Source of the DNA: JBGPYM01 sp041493205
Lineage (GTDB): Bacteria; Bacteroidota; Ignavibacteria; UBA10030; UBA6906
DNA length: 20,521 nucleotides
Direction: 5' to 3'
NCBI GenBank assembly: GCA_041493205.1
Contig: JBGPYM010000023.1
Span: forward strand, 1 to 20,521
The translations under genes were made by a program, and so were the position numbers. The notes under the pieces were generated by a model. That model had not been told where the DNA came from. It was given only the letters and a program-made list of their open reading frames with translations, and ran no database searches. Below are positions 8,601 through 15,376 of this stretch, piece after piece (position 1 is the stretch's first letter; the number at the start of each line of letters is the position of its first letter).

Positions 8601-10187
8601 CGTCCCTCCGCTGGTCACCGCCAGCTGGCCGCTACCCGGCAGTGACCGCAGGATCCCGTTGACCCTGTCCCAGGAAATTCTCGCACGGAGCTCTCTGAAC
8701 GCCTGATCGGTGTATCTCCCGGCAAGCATCTGTATGACGCCGTCAAAAAGCGTGCGGGCGAGCGTGCGGTAGCAGTGTGATTGCCGCACAAGCACGAACA
8801 ACCCGTCGACATCCCGTTCTTCCACGCTGACGATCGCGACAATTTGCTGCGCGAGCACGTCGAGGCAGTTTTCCGGGATCTCGGTCTCTTCGACGTCATG
8901 TTCCTCCATCGACCGGCCGACCACCGCCGCCTCGACCAGGTCCTCGCGGTGCGTGGGAAAAATGCGGCCTTTGCTGGTGGCCGTGACGAGGTGGCCGGAA
9001 CGGCCGATCCGCTGCAGCCCGCGTGCGACGCCTTTGGGAGACTGGAGCTGCACCACGAGATCAATGCTCCCGATATCGATGCCGAGTTCAAGGGAGGAGG
9101 TTGCGATCAACGCGCGCAGTTTCCCCGCTTTCAGGTCCGCCTCCATCTGTTCCCGCGCCGTCCGCGACATGCTGCCGTGATACGCCTGGACAAGCGGGGC
9201 CTCACCCGTATCCCAGTCCGTCCTCCGCGGCACCGCGCGCAGATTGACCGCGGTGGATGACTCTTCAACCTTCACCATCACTTCTTCATTCAGTGCAGCC
9301 GCCACGCGCTCCGCCAGCCGGCGGTTGTTGACGAACACAAGCGTGGTCGTGTGGGAACGAATCAGCTCCAGAAGCTCGGCGAATATGAGCGACCAGATCC
9401 CCTCCTGCCGCAGGAGCGAGAAATCCTGGGCCGCACAGACCACCCGCATATCCATTTCTTTCCGCCTGCCGGCGTCGATAATCGACACAGGCCGGTCCCG
9501 GTACCCTTCCCCGTCGCGGGTCCGGCCCCCGAGAAACGCTGCGATCCGCTCGAGCGGCCGCTGCGTGGCGGAAAGCCCGATGCGCACAAACTCCTGTTCG
9601 GCGAGTTCCTGAAGCCGTTCGAGGGAGAGCGACAGGTGCACGCCCCGCTTGTTACTGCAGAGAGAGTGGATCTCATCGATGATCACAAACTGGACGGTCC
9701 GGAACATGGGACGCGCCGACTTCGACGTCAGCATCAGGTAGAGCGATTCAGGCGTGGTGATCAGAATGTCCGGGGGGTGCTTCGCCATGGCGGTACGGCG
9801 TGACTGCGGCGTATCCCCGGTGCGTACGGCAGTCGTGATGGGAGGGAGATCGAGCCCCGCACTGCGTGCCTCCGCAGCGATGCCTGCCAGCGGCCCTTCA
9901 AGGTTTCTCCCGATGTCATTGTTGAGCGCCTTGAGAGGGGAGACGTAGAGAATGCGGACCCCCCGCGGGAGTGGCTCGTGCAGGTGCTGTTCGACGAGGT
10001 GGTTGATTGCCCAGAGAAATGCCGCAAGCGTTTTGCCGGAGCCCGTCGGGGCAAGAATCAGGGTGTTTTTCCCGGAGGAGATCGCCGGCCAACCGAGAGC
10101 CTGGGGGGGACTCGGCTCTCCGTACGTGCGCTGGAACCATGTACGCACGATCGGATGGAAATCAGCGAGCGGTAACGAAAGTCCCAC
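5697..10187 (-). CDS. lhr: Lhr-type large superfamily 2 DNA helicase
   Basis: This 1496-residue protein is a full-length, long-form Lhr helicase, an ATP-dependent DNA translocase and helicase linked to DNA repair. The N-terminal DEAD/H core shows motif I APTGSGKT (46-53), motif Ia SPLKAL, motif II DEIH (171-174) and motif III GLSATQRP. The second RecA domain has ATSSLELGIDIGSIDLV and the motif VI arginines in QRIGRSGH. The Lhr-specific winged-helix and beta-bundle region follows, then a long C-terminal extension as in E. coli Lhr (about 1538 residues). The start is GTG; in-frame homology begins almost at once (FHPIVRTWFQ), and the upstream ATGs at 10195-10215 are in another frame. A GGAAGGA-like Shine-Dalgarno lies rather far upstream. 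It diverges from the aquaporin gene and is followed by the phosphatase gene. Confidence 0.95.
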   Translation of the reverse strand: MGLSLPLADFHPIVRTWFQRTYGEPSPPQALGWPAISSGKNTLILAPTGSGKTLAAFLWAINHLVEQHLHEPLPRGVRILYVSPLKALNNDIGRNLEGPLAGIAAEARSAGLDLPPITTAVRTGDTPQSRRTAMAKHPPDILITTPESLYLMLTSKSARPMFRTVQFVIIDEIHSLCSNKRGVHLSLSLERLQELAEQEFVRIGLSATQRPLERIAAFLGGRTRDGEGYRDRPVSIIDAGRRKEMDMRVVCAAQDFSLLRQEGIWSLIFAELLELIRSHTTTLVFVNNRRLAERVAAALNEEVMVKVEESSTAVNLRAVPRRTDWDTGEAPLVQAYHGSMSRTAREQMEADLKAGKLRALIATSSLELGIDIGSIDLVVQLQSPKGVARGLQRIGRSGHLVTATSKGRIFPTHREDLVEAAVVGRSMEEHDVEETEIPENCLDVLAQQIVAIVSVEERDVDGLFVLVRQSHCYRTLARTLFDGVIQMLAGRYTDQAFRELRARISWDRVNGILRSLPGSGQLAVTSGGTIADRGYFGVYLPDATTKVGEVDEEFVYESRVGDTFILGSSVWRITSIDASRLSVEPAPGQPARMPFWRGEGIGRSYALGLKVGAFRRDLAERAEDPGCLSYLKAAYPVDGRAAWNIREYLRKQAAATGVVPSDRLLLVEGFRDEIGDPRLIVHSSFGRRVNGLLGLVLAHRLQALTGVAPQMLYNDDGILLRCADADSLPLGLLDGITATDARAIALDEVLSSPLFGGQFRQNAARALLMPKTDPGRRTPLWLQRLRAGDLLQIARRYDDFPIVIETVREVLHDVLDFDHFLDVVRGIESGAIAVSTVLTEMPSPFSASLLFDFMAVYMYESDQPKEDRQTQYLAINREILAEIVDLDALPPLIRPEAIAQVEGQLQHTADGTRARSPEELMEILVRIGDLSDDEIAARCEGDGRAMLLLLAADGRAVRREFPSGPRWIAGEDRAAYDALGEEAGAATLIGRFLRSRGPASTDQIAARFGTTLERAEGIARRLEESREIVRGRFRTGEGMTPGGDEWCSRTAMEQMHRKTISILRKEITPCPAAEFTRFLLSWNGVGRAGSDLPSVLGRLQGLPLPPETWERDILRARISSLTSEQLTVVTSSGDGIWVGTPAGRILFLFRGNGTLFLPPLDEAGENRVDGAARVLDFLERHGASFFGDIREGTRLSLASMNNAIARLFWSGKVTNDVFAEVMGVKRPPRAESAEEAGRIEIVDPRHAPLRGRIMQSARKAFRQVPGWSGRWSLVHTTGVMGPDAAPEERAEAQARQLLERYGIVAREFHRREEMLPWPALAAYMQGMELRGEIRRGYFVEGLSGMQYALPSAVDELRRMRSLRPDGRVVLLNSCDPANPYGAGASLPLPGGTGTVPRFSRVAGTFIAFAEGTPILLIESYGSRLRTIGSPLPDALHTALAQLVGMLRLPAHNRPFREIVVEYCDDQRPADSTLGPALQSLGFVRDKNQTMRRDAFG

Positions 10188-10210
10188 AGTGTTGTCTCAT
10201 CCTTCCCATT

Positions 10211-10241
10211 GTAGTGGCACCGGCGTCCCCGCCGGTGGCTC
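10211..10241. repeat. Single copy of the palindromic repeat upstream of lhr
   Basis: GTAGTGG followed by the perfect hairpin CACCGGCG-TCCC-CGCCGGTG (stems 10218-10225 and 10230-10237) and then GCTCTT. It belongs to the family at 3836-3928. It lies just upstream of the lhr start, so it would fall in the lhr leader if transcription starts near 10250. A 9-mer GCCACCGGC at 10265-10273 is the exact inverse of GCCGGTGGC at 10231-10239, possibly a fragment of another copy. Confidence 0.9.
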
Positions 10242-10255
10242 TTCCTCGAGAGTTC

Positions 10256-10284
10256 ATGGTACATGCCACCGGCCTCAAAATCAA
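10256..10284 (-). promoter_or_regulatory. Candidate lhr promoter
   Basis: Read on the minus strand, TTGATT (10279-10284) and TACCAT (10256-10261) are separated by 17 bp and each match four of six sigma-70 consensus bases. It lies immediately next to the candidate aquaporin promoter on the other strand. The support is spacing and position only. Confidence 0.3.
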
Positions 10285-10313
10285 TTGCTTAAATTGCGAA
10301 AAACCGATACCAT
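10285..10313 (+). promoter_or_regulatory. Candidate aquaporin promoter
   Basis: TTGCTT (10285-10290) and TACCAT (10308-10313) are separated by 17 bp, each four of six from consensus. The aquaporin start codon would then lie about 20 nt after the transcription start, just enough for the strong GGAGGA ribosome-binding site at 10332-10337. Confidence 0.35.
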
Positions 10314-10341
10314 GGACCGACACTCACTCCCGGAGGAATGC

Positions 10342-11007
10342 ATGAACGTGCGACCCCTTGTTGCAGAGTTTATCGGAACATTTGCACTGATCTTCGTCGG
10401 CGTGGGGGCGATCGCCGTCGACGGCATTACGCATGGCGGCGCGGGGCTCGTCGGCATCGCGCTGGCACACGGTCTGACGATTGCGGTGATGGTCAGCGCC
10501 ACCGCCGCGATCAGCGGCGGACACCTGAACCCGGCTGTCACGATCGCCGCTCTTGTCGGGGGGAAGATTGATGCGCGCGGCGCGCTCGGCTATATGCTCG
10601 TCCAATGTGCCGGCGCGATTTTCGCGGCGTTCATGATCACTCTTGCTATCCCGGCGCCGGCGCTGGCGGCTGTCAACATGGGCACGCCGGCACTCGGAGC
10701 GGGAATCGGCCTCGGACAGGGGCTCGTGACCGAAGCAGTCCTGACGTTTTTCCTTGCATTCGTTGTGTACGGCACCGCGATCGATCAACGGGCGCCGAAA
10801 GTCGGCGGGTTGTTTATCGGTCTGACGGTCACTCTCGATATCCTCGTGGGAGGTCCCATCACGGGAGCGGCGATGAACCCCGCCCGGCATCTCGGTCCTG
10901 CGCTTCTCGGCGGCGGACTCGACAACCTCTGGCTCTACTGGGTCGGACCGTTGATCGGCGGCGCGCTGGCCGGGCTCGTGTATCACAACGTTCTTGAAAC
11001 CAGGTAA
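10342..11007 (+). CDS. Aquaporin (MIP family) with a TIP-like selectivity filter
   Basis: This is a 221-residue, six-helix inner-membrane channel of the major intrinsic protein family. Both half-helix signatures are intact: SGGHLNPAVT (NPA at 63-65) and GAAMNPARHLG (NPA at 179-181). By offset from the NPA boxes, the aromatic/arginine filter residues are H43, I167, A176 and R182. This differs from the F/H/T/R of AqpZ and is closest to plant tonoplast aquaporins, which pass water and often ammonia, urea or peroxide; the substrate here is inferred. The reading frame stays open back to 9952, but the ATG at 10342 is preferred because GGAGGA lies 4 bp upstream and the first helix starts immediately. 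It is divergent from lhr and 152 bp before the transporter operon. Confidence 0.93.
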   Translation: MNVRPLVAEFIGTFALIFVGVGAIAVDGITHGGAGLVGIALAHGLTIAVMVSATAAISGGHLNPAVTIAALVGGKIDARGALGYMLVQCAGAIFAAFMITLAIPAPALAAVNMGTPALGAGIGLGQGLVTEAVLTFFLAFVVYGTAIDQRAPKVGGLFIGLTVTLDILVGGPITGAAMNPARHLGPALLGGGLDNLWLYWVGPLIGGALAGLVYHNVLETR

Positions 11008-11030
11008 GTCCCCCCGCATTCTCCCTCCTT

Positions 11031-11060
11031 CCGGGCATCCTCGTGCACGGGGATGCCCGG
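11031..11060. repeat. 30-bp near-perfect palindrome between aquaporin and adaptor genes
   Basis: The sequence is an inverted repeat with no spacer. Fourteen of the fifteen dyad positions are Watson-Crick complements; the exception is T11041/G11050, which could still pair as G-T in RNA. The arms are CCGGGCATCC and GGATGCCCGG around CGTGCACG. It starts 23 bp after the aquaporin stop and has no T-run on either side, so it is not a classic intrinsic terminator. It could be an mRNA-end-stabilising hairpin, a dimeric-protein operator or a mobile palindrome. Confidence 0.8.
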
Positions 11061-11159
11061 CGGCCGGGTCCCACAGCCGCAACAAAAGCCCCTGCGGGAC
11101 GTACAAAAGAGAGGTCCTTACCCCGTTTCACCCCCCGTTCTTCTACCGGAGTTCACGCA

Positions 11160-12251
11160 ATGAAAAAAAAGATCCTCTTCTCGTCCATCGGCGTCGTGGT
11201 CCTCGCGGGCGCTGGATTCCTGATATTTGGCGGAACCGCCAAAAAGGATGACGCATCGCTCCAGAAGATCAAGGTCACCCGGGGGAATATCGTGGACAAG
11301 GCCCTTGCCGTCGGCACGATCGAGCCGGAATTCGAGATTTCCGTCAAATCCAAAGTCTCGGGAGCTGTCAAAAGGATTTTCGCGGATGCGGGCACCTACG
11401 TGAAGGCGGGGCAGCCGCTCCTGGAAGTGAAGCCGGACCCCACACCGCTCGAACTCGCCGAGGCGAAGAGAAATCTGCAACTTGCGCAGGTCGAGATGGA
11501 CAACGTCGCACGGGAACGCGTGCGGCAGGAATCGATGCGGCAGAAGCAGCTCGCCTCTCTCAAGGAGTATGAAGATTTCCAGCAGAAATATGATGAAACC
11601 CAGCTCCGTCTCAGCCTGAGCCGGGAACGCCTCGAACTCCTCGAAAGCGGGAAGGTGCAGATCGGCGGGACGAACATCGAGTCGATCGTCAAGGCGCCCA
11701 TCGACGGCTTTGTTCTGAAGAAAACCGTGGAAGTGGGCGACCCGGTGACGCCCCTGACGTCCTACCAGGAAGGGACGGTCCTTATGAAAATGGCGAACAT
11801 GGAACACCTGATTTTCAAGGGAACTGTTGACGAGATCGATGTGGGCAAGCTCCGGGAGGGGATGGGGGCGGAGATTAAGGTGGGGGCGCTCCCGACGGAC
11901 AAGATCATGGGCACGCTCACGAGAATTTCACTCAAGGCCGACAAGAAGGAAAACGCCACCGTTTTTCCCATCGAGATTGTCGTTCCGAAGTCGAGCAACA
12001 GTACGCTGCGCGCCGGTTATTCAGCCAATGCGAATGTCATCATCCGCCAGAAGGACAGCGTGCTGGTGATCCCGGAGCGCGTGGTCACGTTCCGGAACGA
12101 TTCCGCCTTCGTGAAGGTCTCTCTCGGTGCCGGAAAGAACGAAGATCGGCTGATCAAGACAGGGCTCAGCGATGCGATCAACGTGGAGGTTCTTGAGGGA
12201 CTGAAAGAAGGGGACGAAGTCTTGGAGAAGCCCGCGAAGAAGATAGAGTAA
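11160..12251 (+). CDS. MacA/HlyD-type periplasmic adaptor subunit of an ABC exporter
   Basis: This 363-residue membrane-fusion protein has an N-terminal anchor (KKKILFSSIGVVVLAGAGFL) and a small LIFGGTAKKD exit. The two halves of the lipoyl domain (about residues 57-92, VSGAVKRIFADAGTYVKAG, and 173-200, VKAPIDGFVLKKTVEVGD) flank an alpha-helical hairpin (about 97-165) rich in Q, E and R. A beta-barrel and a membrane-proximal domain follow. Adaptors of this type link an inner-membrane ABC transporter to an outer-membrane exit duct, as in MacA with MacB and TolC. The ATG at 11160 is chosen over the open upstream frame because CGGAG lies 8 bp before it and the signal anchor starts there. The stop shares its last A with the next gene's ATG (TAATG), indicating translational coupling. 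Confidence 0.92.
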   Translation: MKKKILFSSIGVVVLAGAGFLIFGGTAKKDDASLQKIKVTRGNIVDKALAVGTIEPEFEISVKSKVSGAVKRIFADAGTYVKAGQPLLEVKPDPTPLELAEAKRNLQLAQVEMDNVARERVRQESMRQKQLASLKEYEDFQQKYDETQLRLSLSRERLELLESGKVQIGGTNIESIVKAPIDGFVLKKTVEVGDPVTPLTSYQEGTVLMKMANMEHLIFKGTVDEIDVGKLREGMGAEIKVGALPTDKIMGTLTRISLKADKKENATVFPIEIVVPKSSNSTLRAGYSANANVIIRQKDSVLVIPERVVTFRNDSAFVKVSLGAGKNEDRLIKTGLSDAINVEVLEGLKEGDEVLEKPAKKIE

Positions 12252-13489
12252 TGGACAGTCTCGGGACCGTCATCAAGGAATTTATCCACGATCTGCGGGC
12301 GCAGAAGCTCCGGACCTTCCTCACGATTTTCGGCATCGTCTGGGGAACCGTGGCCATTATCGTGCTCCTTGCATTCGGGATGGGATTCAAGCGGCAGCTC
12401 GCGATCAACATGCACGGTATCGGCGAGGGAGTTGCCATCATGTTCCCCGGCCAGACTACCAAGGCGTTCGAGGGATTCGGCATCGGACGGCCGATCAGCT
12501 TTGTGGAGGATGACGCCCGCATACTCGCGACCCAGGTCCCGGGGATCAAAGCGGTGTCGCCGGAGTACAGTGCGGGGGATGCCCAGGTCCGCCTGGGAGA
12601 GAACATCACCAACACCCTTGTCGCCGGGATTTATCCGAATTACGCCGACATGAGAAACATCATCCCCGAGCCGGGAGGCCGTTTCATCAACGACCCGGAC
12701 CTGCAGGACCGCAAACGCGTCGCGCTCATCGGGAATGAGGTGAAGCGGCTCCTGTTCGGCGAGAGTGATGCCGTGGGAAAGTTCTTCTATGTCGGGCAGA
12801 CCCCGTTCCTGGTCGTCGGGGTCATGCAGAAAAAGACGCAGAATTCATCCTACAACCGCCGCGATCAGGACCGCGTGTTCATCCCCGCCTCCACGTTCGC
12901 CTCGGTCTTCGGCGCGTCAAAGCTGCGGAACATCATCTATACGCCCAGGGATCCGACGCGCTCGGAAGAGGTCAACGAGCAGGTGCGCGCGGTGCTGGGC
13001 AAGCGGTATAAATTCGATCCCACCGACCGGGACGCGGTCTGGATCTGGGACACATCCAATTTCGATAAATTCATCTTCTATTTCTTCCTCGCCTTCAACA
13101 TCTTCATGGGGCTGATCGGGAGTTTTACCCTGGGGGTGGGCGGCATCGGCGTGGCGAACATCATGTACATCGTGGTGCAGGAACGGATCAAGGAGATCGG
13201 CATCAAGCGGGCGGTCGGTGCAACGCGCGGCGCAATCCTGTTCCAGTTCTTCATGGAAACATTTTTTATCATCGCGATCGGTTCCGTGATCGGCTTCCTG
13301 ATTGCCCTCGGCATCACCCAGGCCCTGCAGTACATCCCCATCAGGGACTTCGTCGGGACACCCGAGATTTCGCTGGAAGTCGGGCTTGCCACGGCGTTCG
13401 TCCTGTCGATCATCGGATTGACCGCCGGGTACTTTCCGGCGCGCCGCGCCGCAAACCTGAACGTGGTCGATTGCCTGCGGGCTTCATGA
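12251..13489 (+). CDS. ABC transporter permease, MacB/FtsX type (first paralogue)
   Basis: This 412-residue protein has the MacB/FtsX topology. One N-terminal membrane helix follows KLRTFLTIFGIVWGT (about 22-42). Next comes a large periplasmic MacB-PCD domain (about 45-270), then three C-terminal helices (about 275-305, 325-350 and 378-400) ending with the typical GYFPARRAANLNVVDCLR. The family signature GIGVANIMYIVVQERIKEIGIKRAVGA is clear. Unlike E. coli MacB there is no fused ATPase domain, and no separate ATPase gene is found in this cluster, so the energy-coupling subunit must come from elsewhere. It overlaps the adaptor stop by one base. The substrate is unknown; the family includes macrolide, peptide and lipoprotein-related exporters. 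Confidence 0.92.
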   Translation: MDSLGTVIKEFIHDLRAQKLRTFLTIFGIVWGTVAIIVLLAFGMGFKRQLAINMHGIGEGVAIMFPGQTTKAFEGFGIGRPISFVEDDARILATQVPGIKAVSPEYSAGDAQVRLGENITNTLVAGIYPNYADMRNIIPEPGGRFINDPDLQDRKRVALIGNEVKRLLFGESDAVGKFFYVGQTPFLVVGVMQKKTQNSSYNRRDQDRVFIPASTFASVFGASKLRNIIYTPRDPTRSEEVNEQVRAVLGKRYKFDPTDRDAVWIWDTSNFDKFIFYFFLAFNIFMGLIGSFTLGVGGIGVANIMYIVVQERIKEIGIKRAVGATRGAILFQFFMETFFIIAIGSVIGFLIALGITQALQYIPIRDFVGTPEISLEVGLATAFVLSIIGLTAGYFPARRAANLNVVDCLRAS

Positions 13490-13516
13490 AATGACCTTCC
13501 TGCGCTGAGCCATCCC

Positions 13517-14758
13517 ATGTGGATCGACCTTTTCAAAGACTTCCTGCAGGATCTGAAGATCCAGCGGACACGTGCGATCCTGACGATCGTCGCGATCACC
13601 TGGGGAACGGTCGCTGTGGTGCTCCTGCTCTCCTTCGGTGAAGGACTCGGCACCCAGATGCAGAGCGGCCTCATCAATGCCGGGAACAGGATTATGATCC
13701 TGTACGGGGGAGAGACCGGCAAGCAGTTTGAAGGGATGGCCAAAGGGCGGAAAATCCGAATGGTCGAGGAGGATGCGGACATGCTGCGCCAGGCGATCCC
13801 GATGATCGCCATGATCAGTCCGCAGTACCGCGAGGGGGTGTCGCTGACCTACAAGAAGATGACGACCAATGCGGAGTGCGAAGGAGTCAATCCGCTGTTC
13901 GAGGAGATGCGCCGCATGTATCCAGCGGCAGGGGGGCGGTTCCTGAACGAAGTGGATGTGGCGCTTCAGAGGAGAGTGCTTGTCCTCGGCGGCAAGATCG
14001 CGAAGGATATCTTCGGCGACGAGGATCCCGTCGGAAAGACCATCCTGGTCGACGGTGTGCCGTTTACCATGGTCGGCACCCTGCAGACAAAACTCCAGAC
14101 GTCGATGAACAACGGTCCGGACGATGAACGGGCGATCATGCCGTACACCACCATGCGGACCATGTACGGCCACAAACGGGTGAACTCGATTGTCGTCCGC
14201 CCGGCGGACCCTTCACGGCAGGAAGAGCTGAAGAAAGAGATCTTCCGCGTCCTGGCGCGCAAATACCGGTTCGATCCGACGGACGAGCGGACCCTGTTCA
14301 TCTGGGACTTCATCGAGCAGGAGAAAATCGGTCAGAAAATAAGTCTCGGCGTCTCGATCTTCCTCGGCTCCGTCGGACTGCTCACGCTCCTGATCGCCGG
14401 CGTGGGCGTGGCGAACGTCATGTATGTCGTGGTCAAGGAGCGGACGCACGAGATCGGGATCAAAATGGCGCTTGGCGCCCGCAAATCGTACATCCATGCG
14501 CAGTTCATCTTCGAGGCCCTGCTCCTTGCCTTTGTCGGCGGCATTCTCGGAATGATGATCTCGCTGGCGGTGGTCTCCGCCGTGAAGCTCATCCCTTCGG
14601 ACAGCGGCCCGATGCAGTTCCTCGGCAAGCCCATCCTCTCCATGGGTATCATGGCGATGACTTCCGCAATCCTCACGGTGATCGGCCTGCTGGCCGGGTA
14701 CTTCCCGGCGCGCAAAGCGGCGTCCGTCGACCCGGTCGAATCGCTCCGCTACGAATGA
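13517..14758 (+). CDS. ABC transporter permease, MacB/FtsX type (second paralogue)
   Basis: This 413-residue paralogue of the preceding permease aligns along its full length: RTRAILTIVAITWGTVAVV against the first helix, a periplasmic domain of the same size, ERTHEIGIKMALGARKSYI, and the ending LLAGYFPARKAASVDPVESLRYE. The shared KYRFDPTDERTLFIWD / KYKFDPTDRDAVWIWD segment indicates tandem duplication followed by divergence. The two probably form a heterodimer, as pairs of unfused FtsX-type permeases usually do; this is inference. It begins 27 bp after the first permease without a clear Shine-Dalgarno and overlaps the next gene's start (ATGA). No ATPase domain is present. Confidence 0.92.
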   Translation: MWIDLFKDFLQDLKIQRTRAILTIVAITWGTVAVVLLLSFGEGLGTQMQSGLINAGNRIMILYGGETGKQFEGMAKGRKIRMVEEDADMLRQAIPMIAMISPQYREGVSLTYKKMTTNAECEGVNPLFEEMRRMYPAAGGRFLNEVDVALQRRVLVLGGKIAKDIFGDEDPVGKTILVDGVPFTMVGTLQTKLQTSMNNGPDDERAIMPYTTMRTMYGHKRVNSIVVRPADPSRQEELKKEIFRVLARKYRFDPTDERTLFIWDFIEQEKIGQKISLGVSIFLGSVGLLTLLIAGVGVANVMYVVVKERTHEIGIKMALGARKSYIHAQFIFEALLLAFVGGILGMMISLAVVSAVKLIPSDSGPMQFLGKPILSMGIMAMTSAILTVIGLLAGYFPARKAASVDPVESLRYE

Positions 14759-15294
14759 TCAGAAAGGATCAGACGACGACGATGAAGTCCCGCACGCTTC
14801 TCCTTGCCCTTCTCAGCTGTGTTGTACCGCTCGCCGTTGCCGCACCCCCGCAGGTTCCGGGTCCTCTTCCGAAGGAGGGAGGGGTGGAAAAATTCGATCC
14901 GTCCCGCGATGCGGCAATGGACATCCGCGACGCCGTCGCCCTGGCGCACCGCACGGGGAAACATGTCCTGCTGGACGTGGGGGGCGAGTGGTGCGTCTGG
15001 TGCCGGCGACTCGATTCGCTCTTCGTGTCGCATCCGGATCTGGAAAACTTCCGGGCGGCGCACTACGTGACGGTGAAGGTCAACTGGAGCAAGGAAAACA
15101 AGAACGAGGAAGTGCTCGCGCGCTATCCCGCCGTCAAAGGGTACCCGCATCTGTTCGTGCTGGATGCCGATGGGACGCTGCTCCACTCACAGGATACCGG
15201 GGCGCTGGAAAAAGGAAAGGGGCATGATCCGGAGAAGGTGATGGCATTTTTGAAGCAATGGGCCCCCGCCGGGGGGACAGGGCGGAACCCCTGA
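14755..15294 (+). CDS. Exported thioredoxin-fold protein with CVWC motif
   Basis: This 179-residue protein has an N-terminal signal sequence (KSRTLLLALLSCVVPLAVAAPPQ) and a thioredoxin-like domain of the DUF255/thioredoxin-7 style. The redox motif is GGEWCVWCRRLDSLF (C80 and C83), followed by KGYPHLFVLDADG with the cis-proline region. It is expected to act as a periplasmic thiol reductase or oxidase; the partner is unknown. The upstream ATG overlaps the permease stop (ATGA), suggesting coupling. An alternative ATG at 14782 has AGAAAGGA about 13 bp upstream and would give a cleaner signal peptide starting MKSRTLLLALL. Either start leaves the mature protein unchanged. It is the last gene of the adaptor-permease cluster. 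Confidence 0.85.
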   Translation: MIRKDQTTTMKSRTLLLALLSCVVPLAVAAPPQVPGPLPKEGGVEKFDPSRDAAMDIRDAVALAHRTGKHVLLDVGGEWCVWCRRLDSLFVSHPDLENFRAAHYVTVKVNWSKENKNEEVLARYPAVKGYPHLFVLDADGTLLHSQDTGALEKGKGHDPEKVMAFLKQWAPAGGTGRNP

Positions 15295-15308
15295 GGCGGA
15301 AACGGGGT

Positions 15309-15336
15309 TTGAGAAGTGGGGGAATTGCTGTATATT
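15309..15336 (+). promoter_or_regulatory. Promoter of the TlpA-like gene, with an overlapping palindrome
   Basis: TTGAGA (15309-15314) and TATATT (15331-15336) are five-of-six matches to the sigma-70 boxes with a 16-bp spacer. Transcription would start near 15343, leaving a leader of about 35 nt with GAGGGA 5 bp before the ATG. The perfect 12-bp palindrome TTCTCCGGAGAA (15335-15346) overlaps the -10 end and the predicted start point, a position suited to a repressor site. Confidence 0.55.
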
Positions 15337-15376
15337 CTCCGGAGAAATCTCCCAGGAATAGACTCGAGGGACACGT

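Noticed and set aside
9952..10341. N-terminal extension of the aquaporin
   Set aside because: The open frame upstream overlaps lhr antisense and adds 130 residues unlike any MIP protein. The ATG at 10342 has GGAGGA and begins the first helix.
11043..11159. N-terminal extension of the adaptor protein
   Set aside because: The signal anchor and the CGGAG site both point to the ATG at 11160; the extension would run through the 30-bp palindrome.
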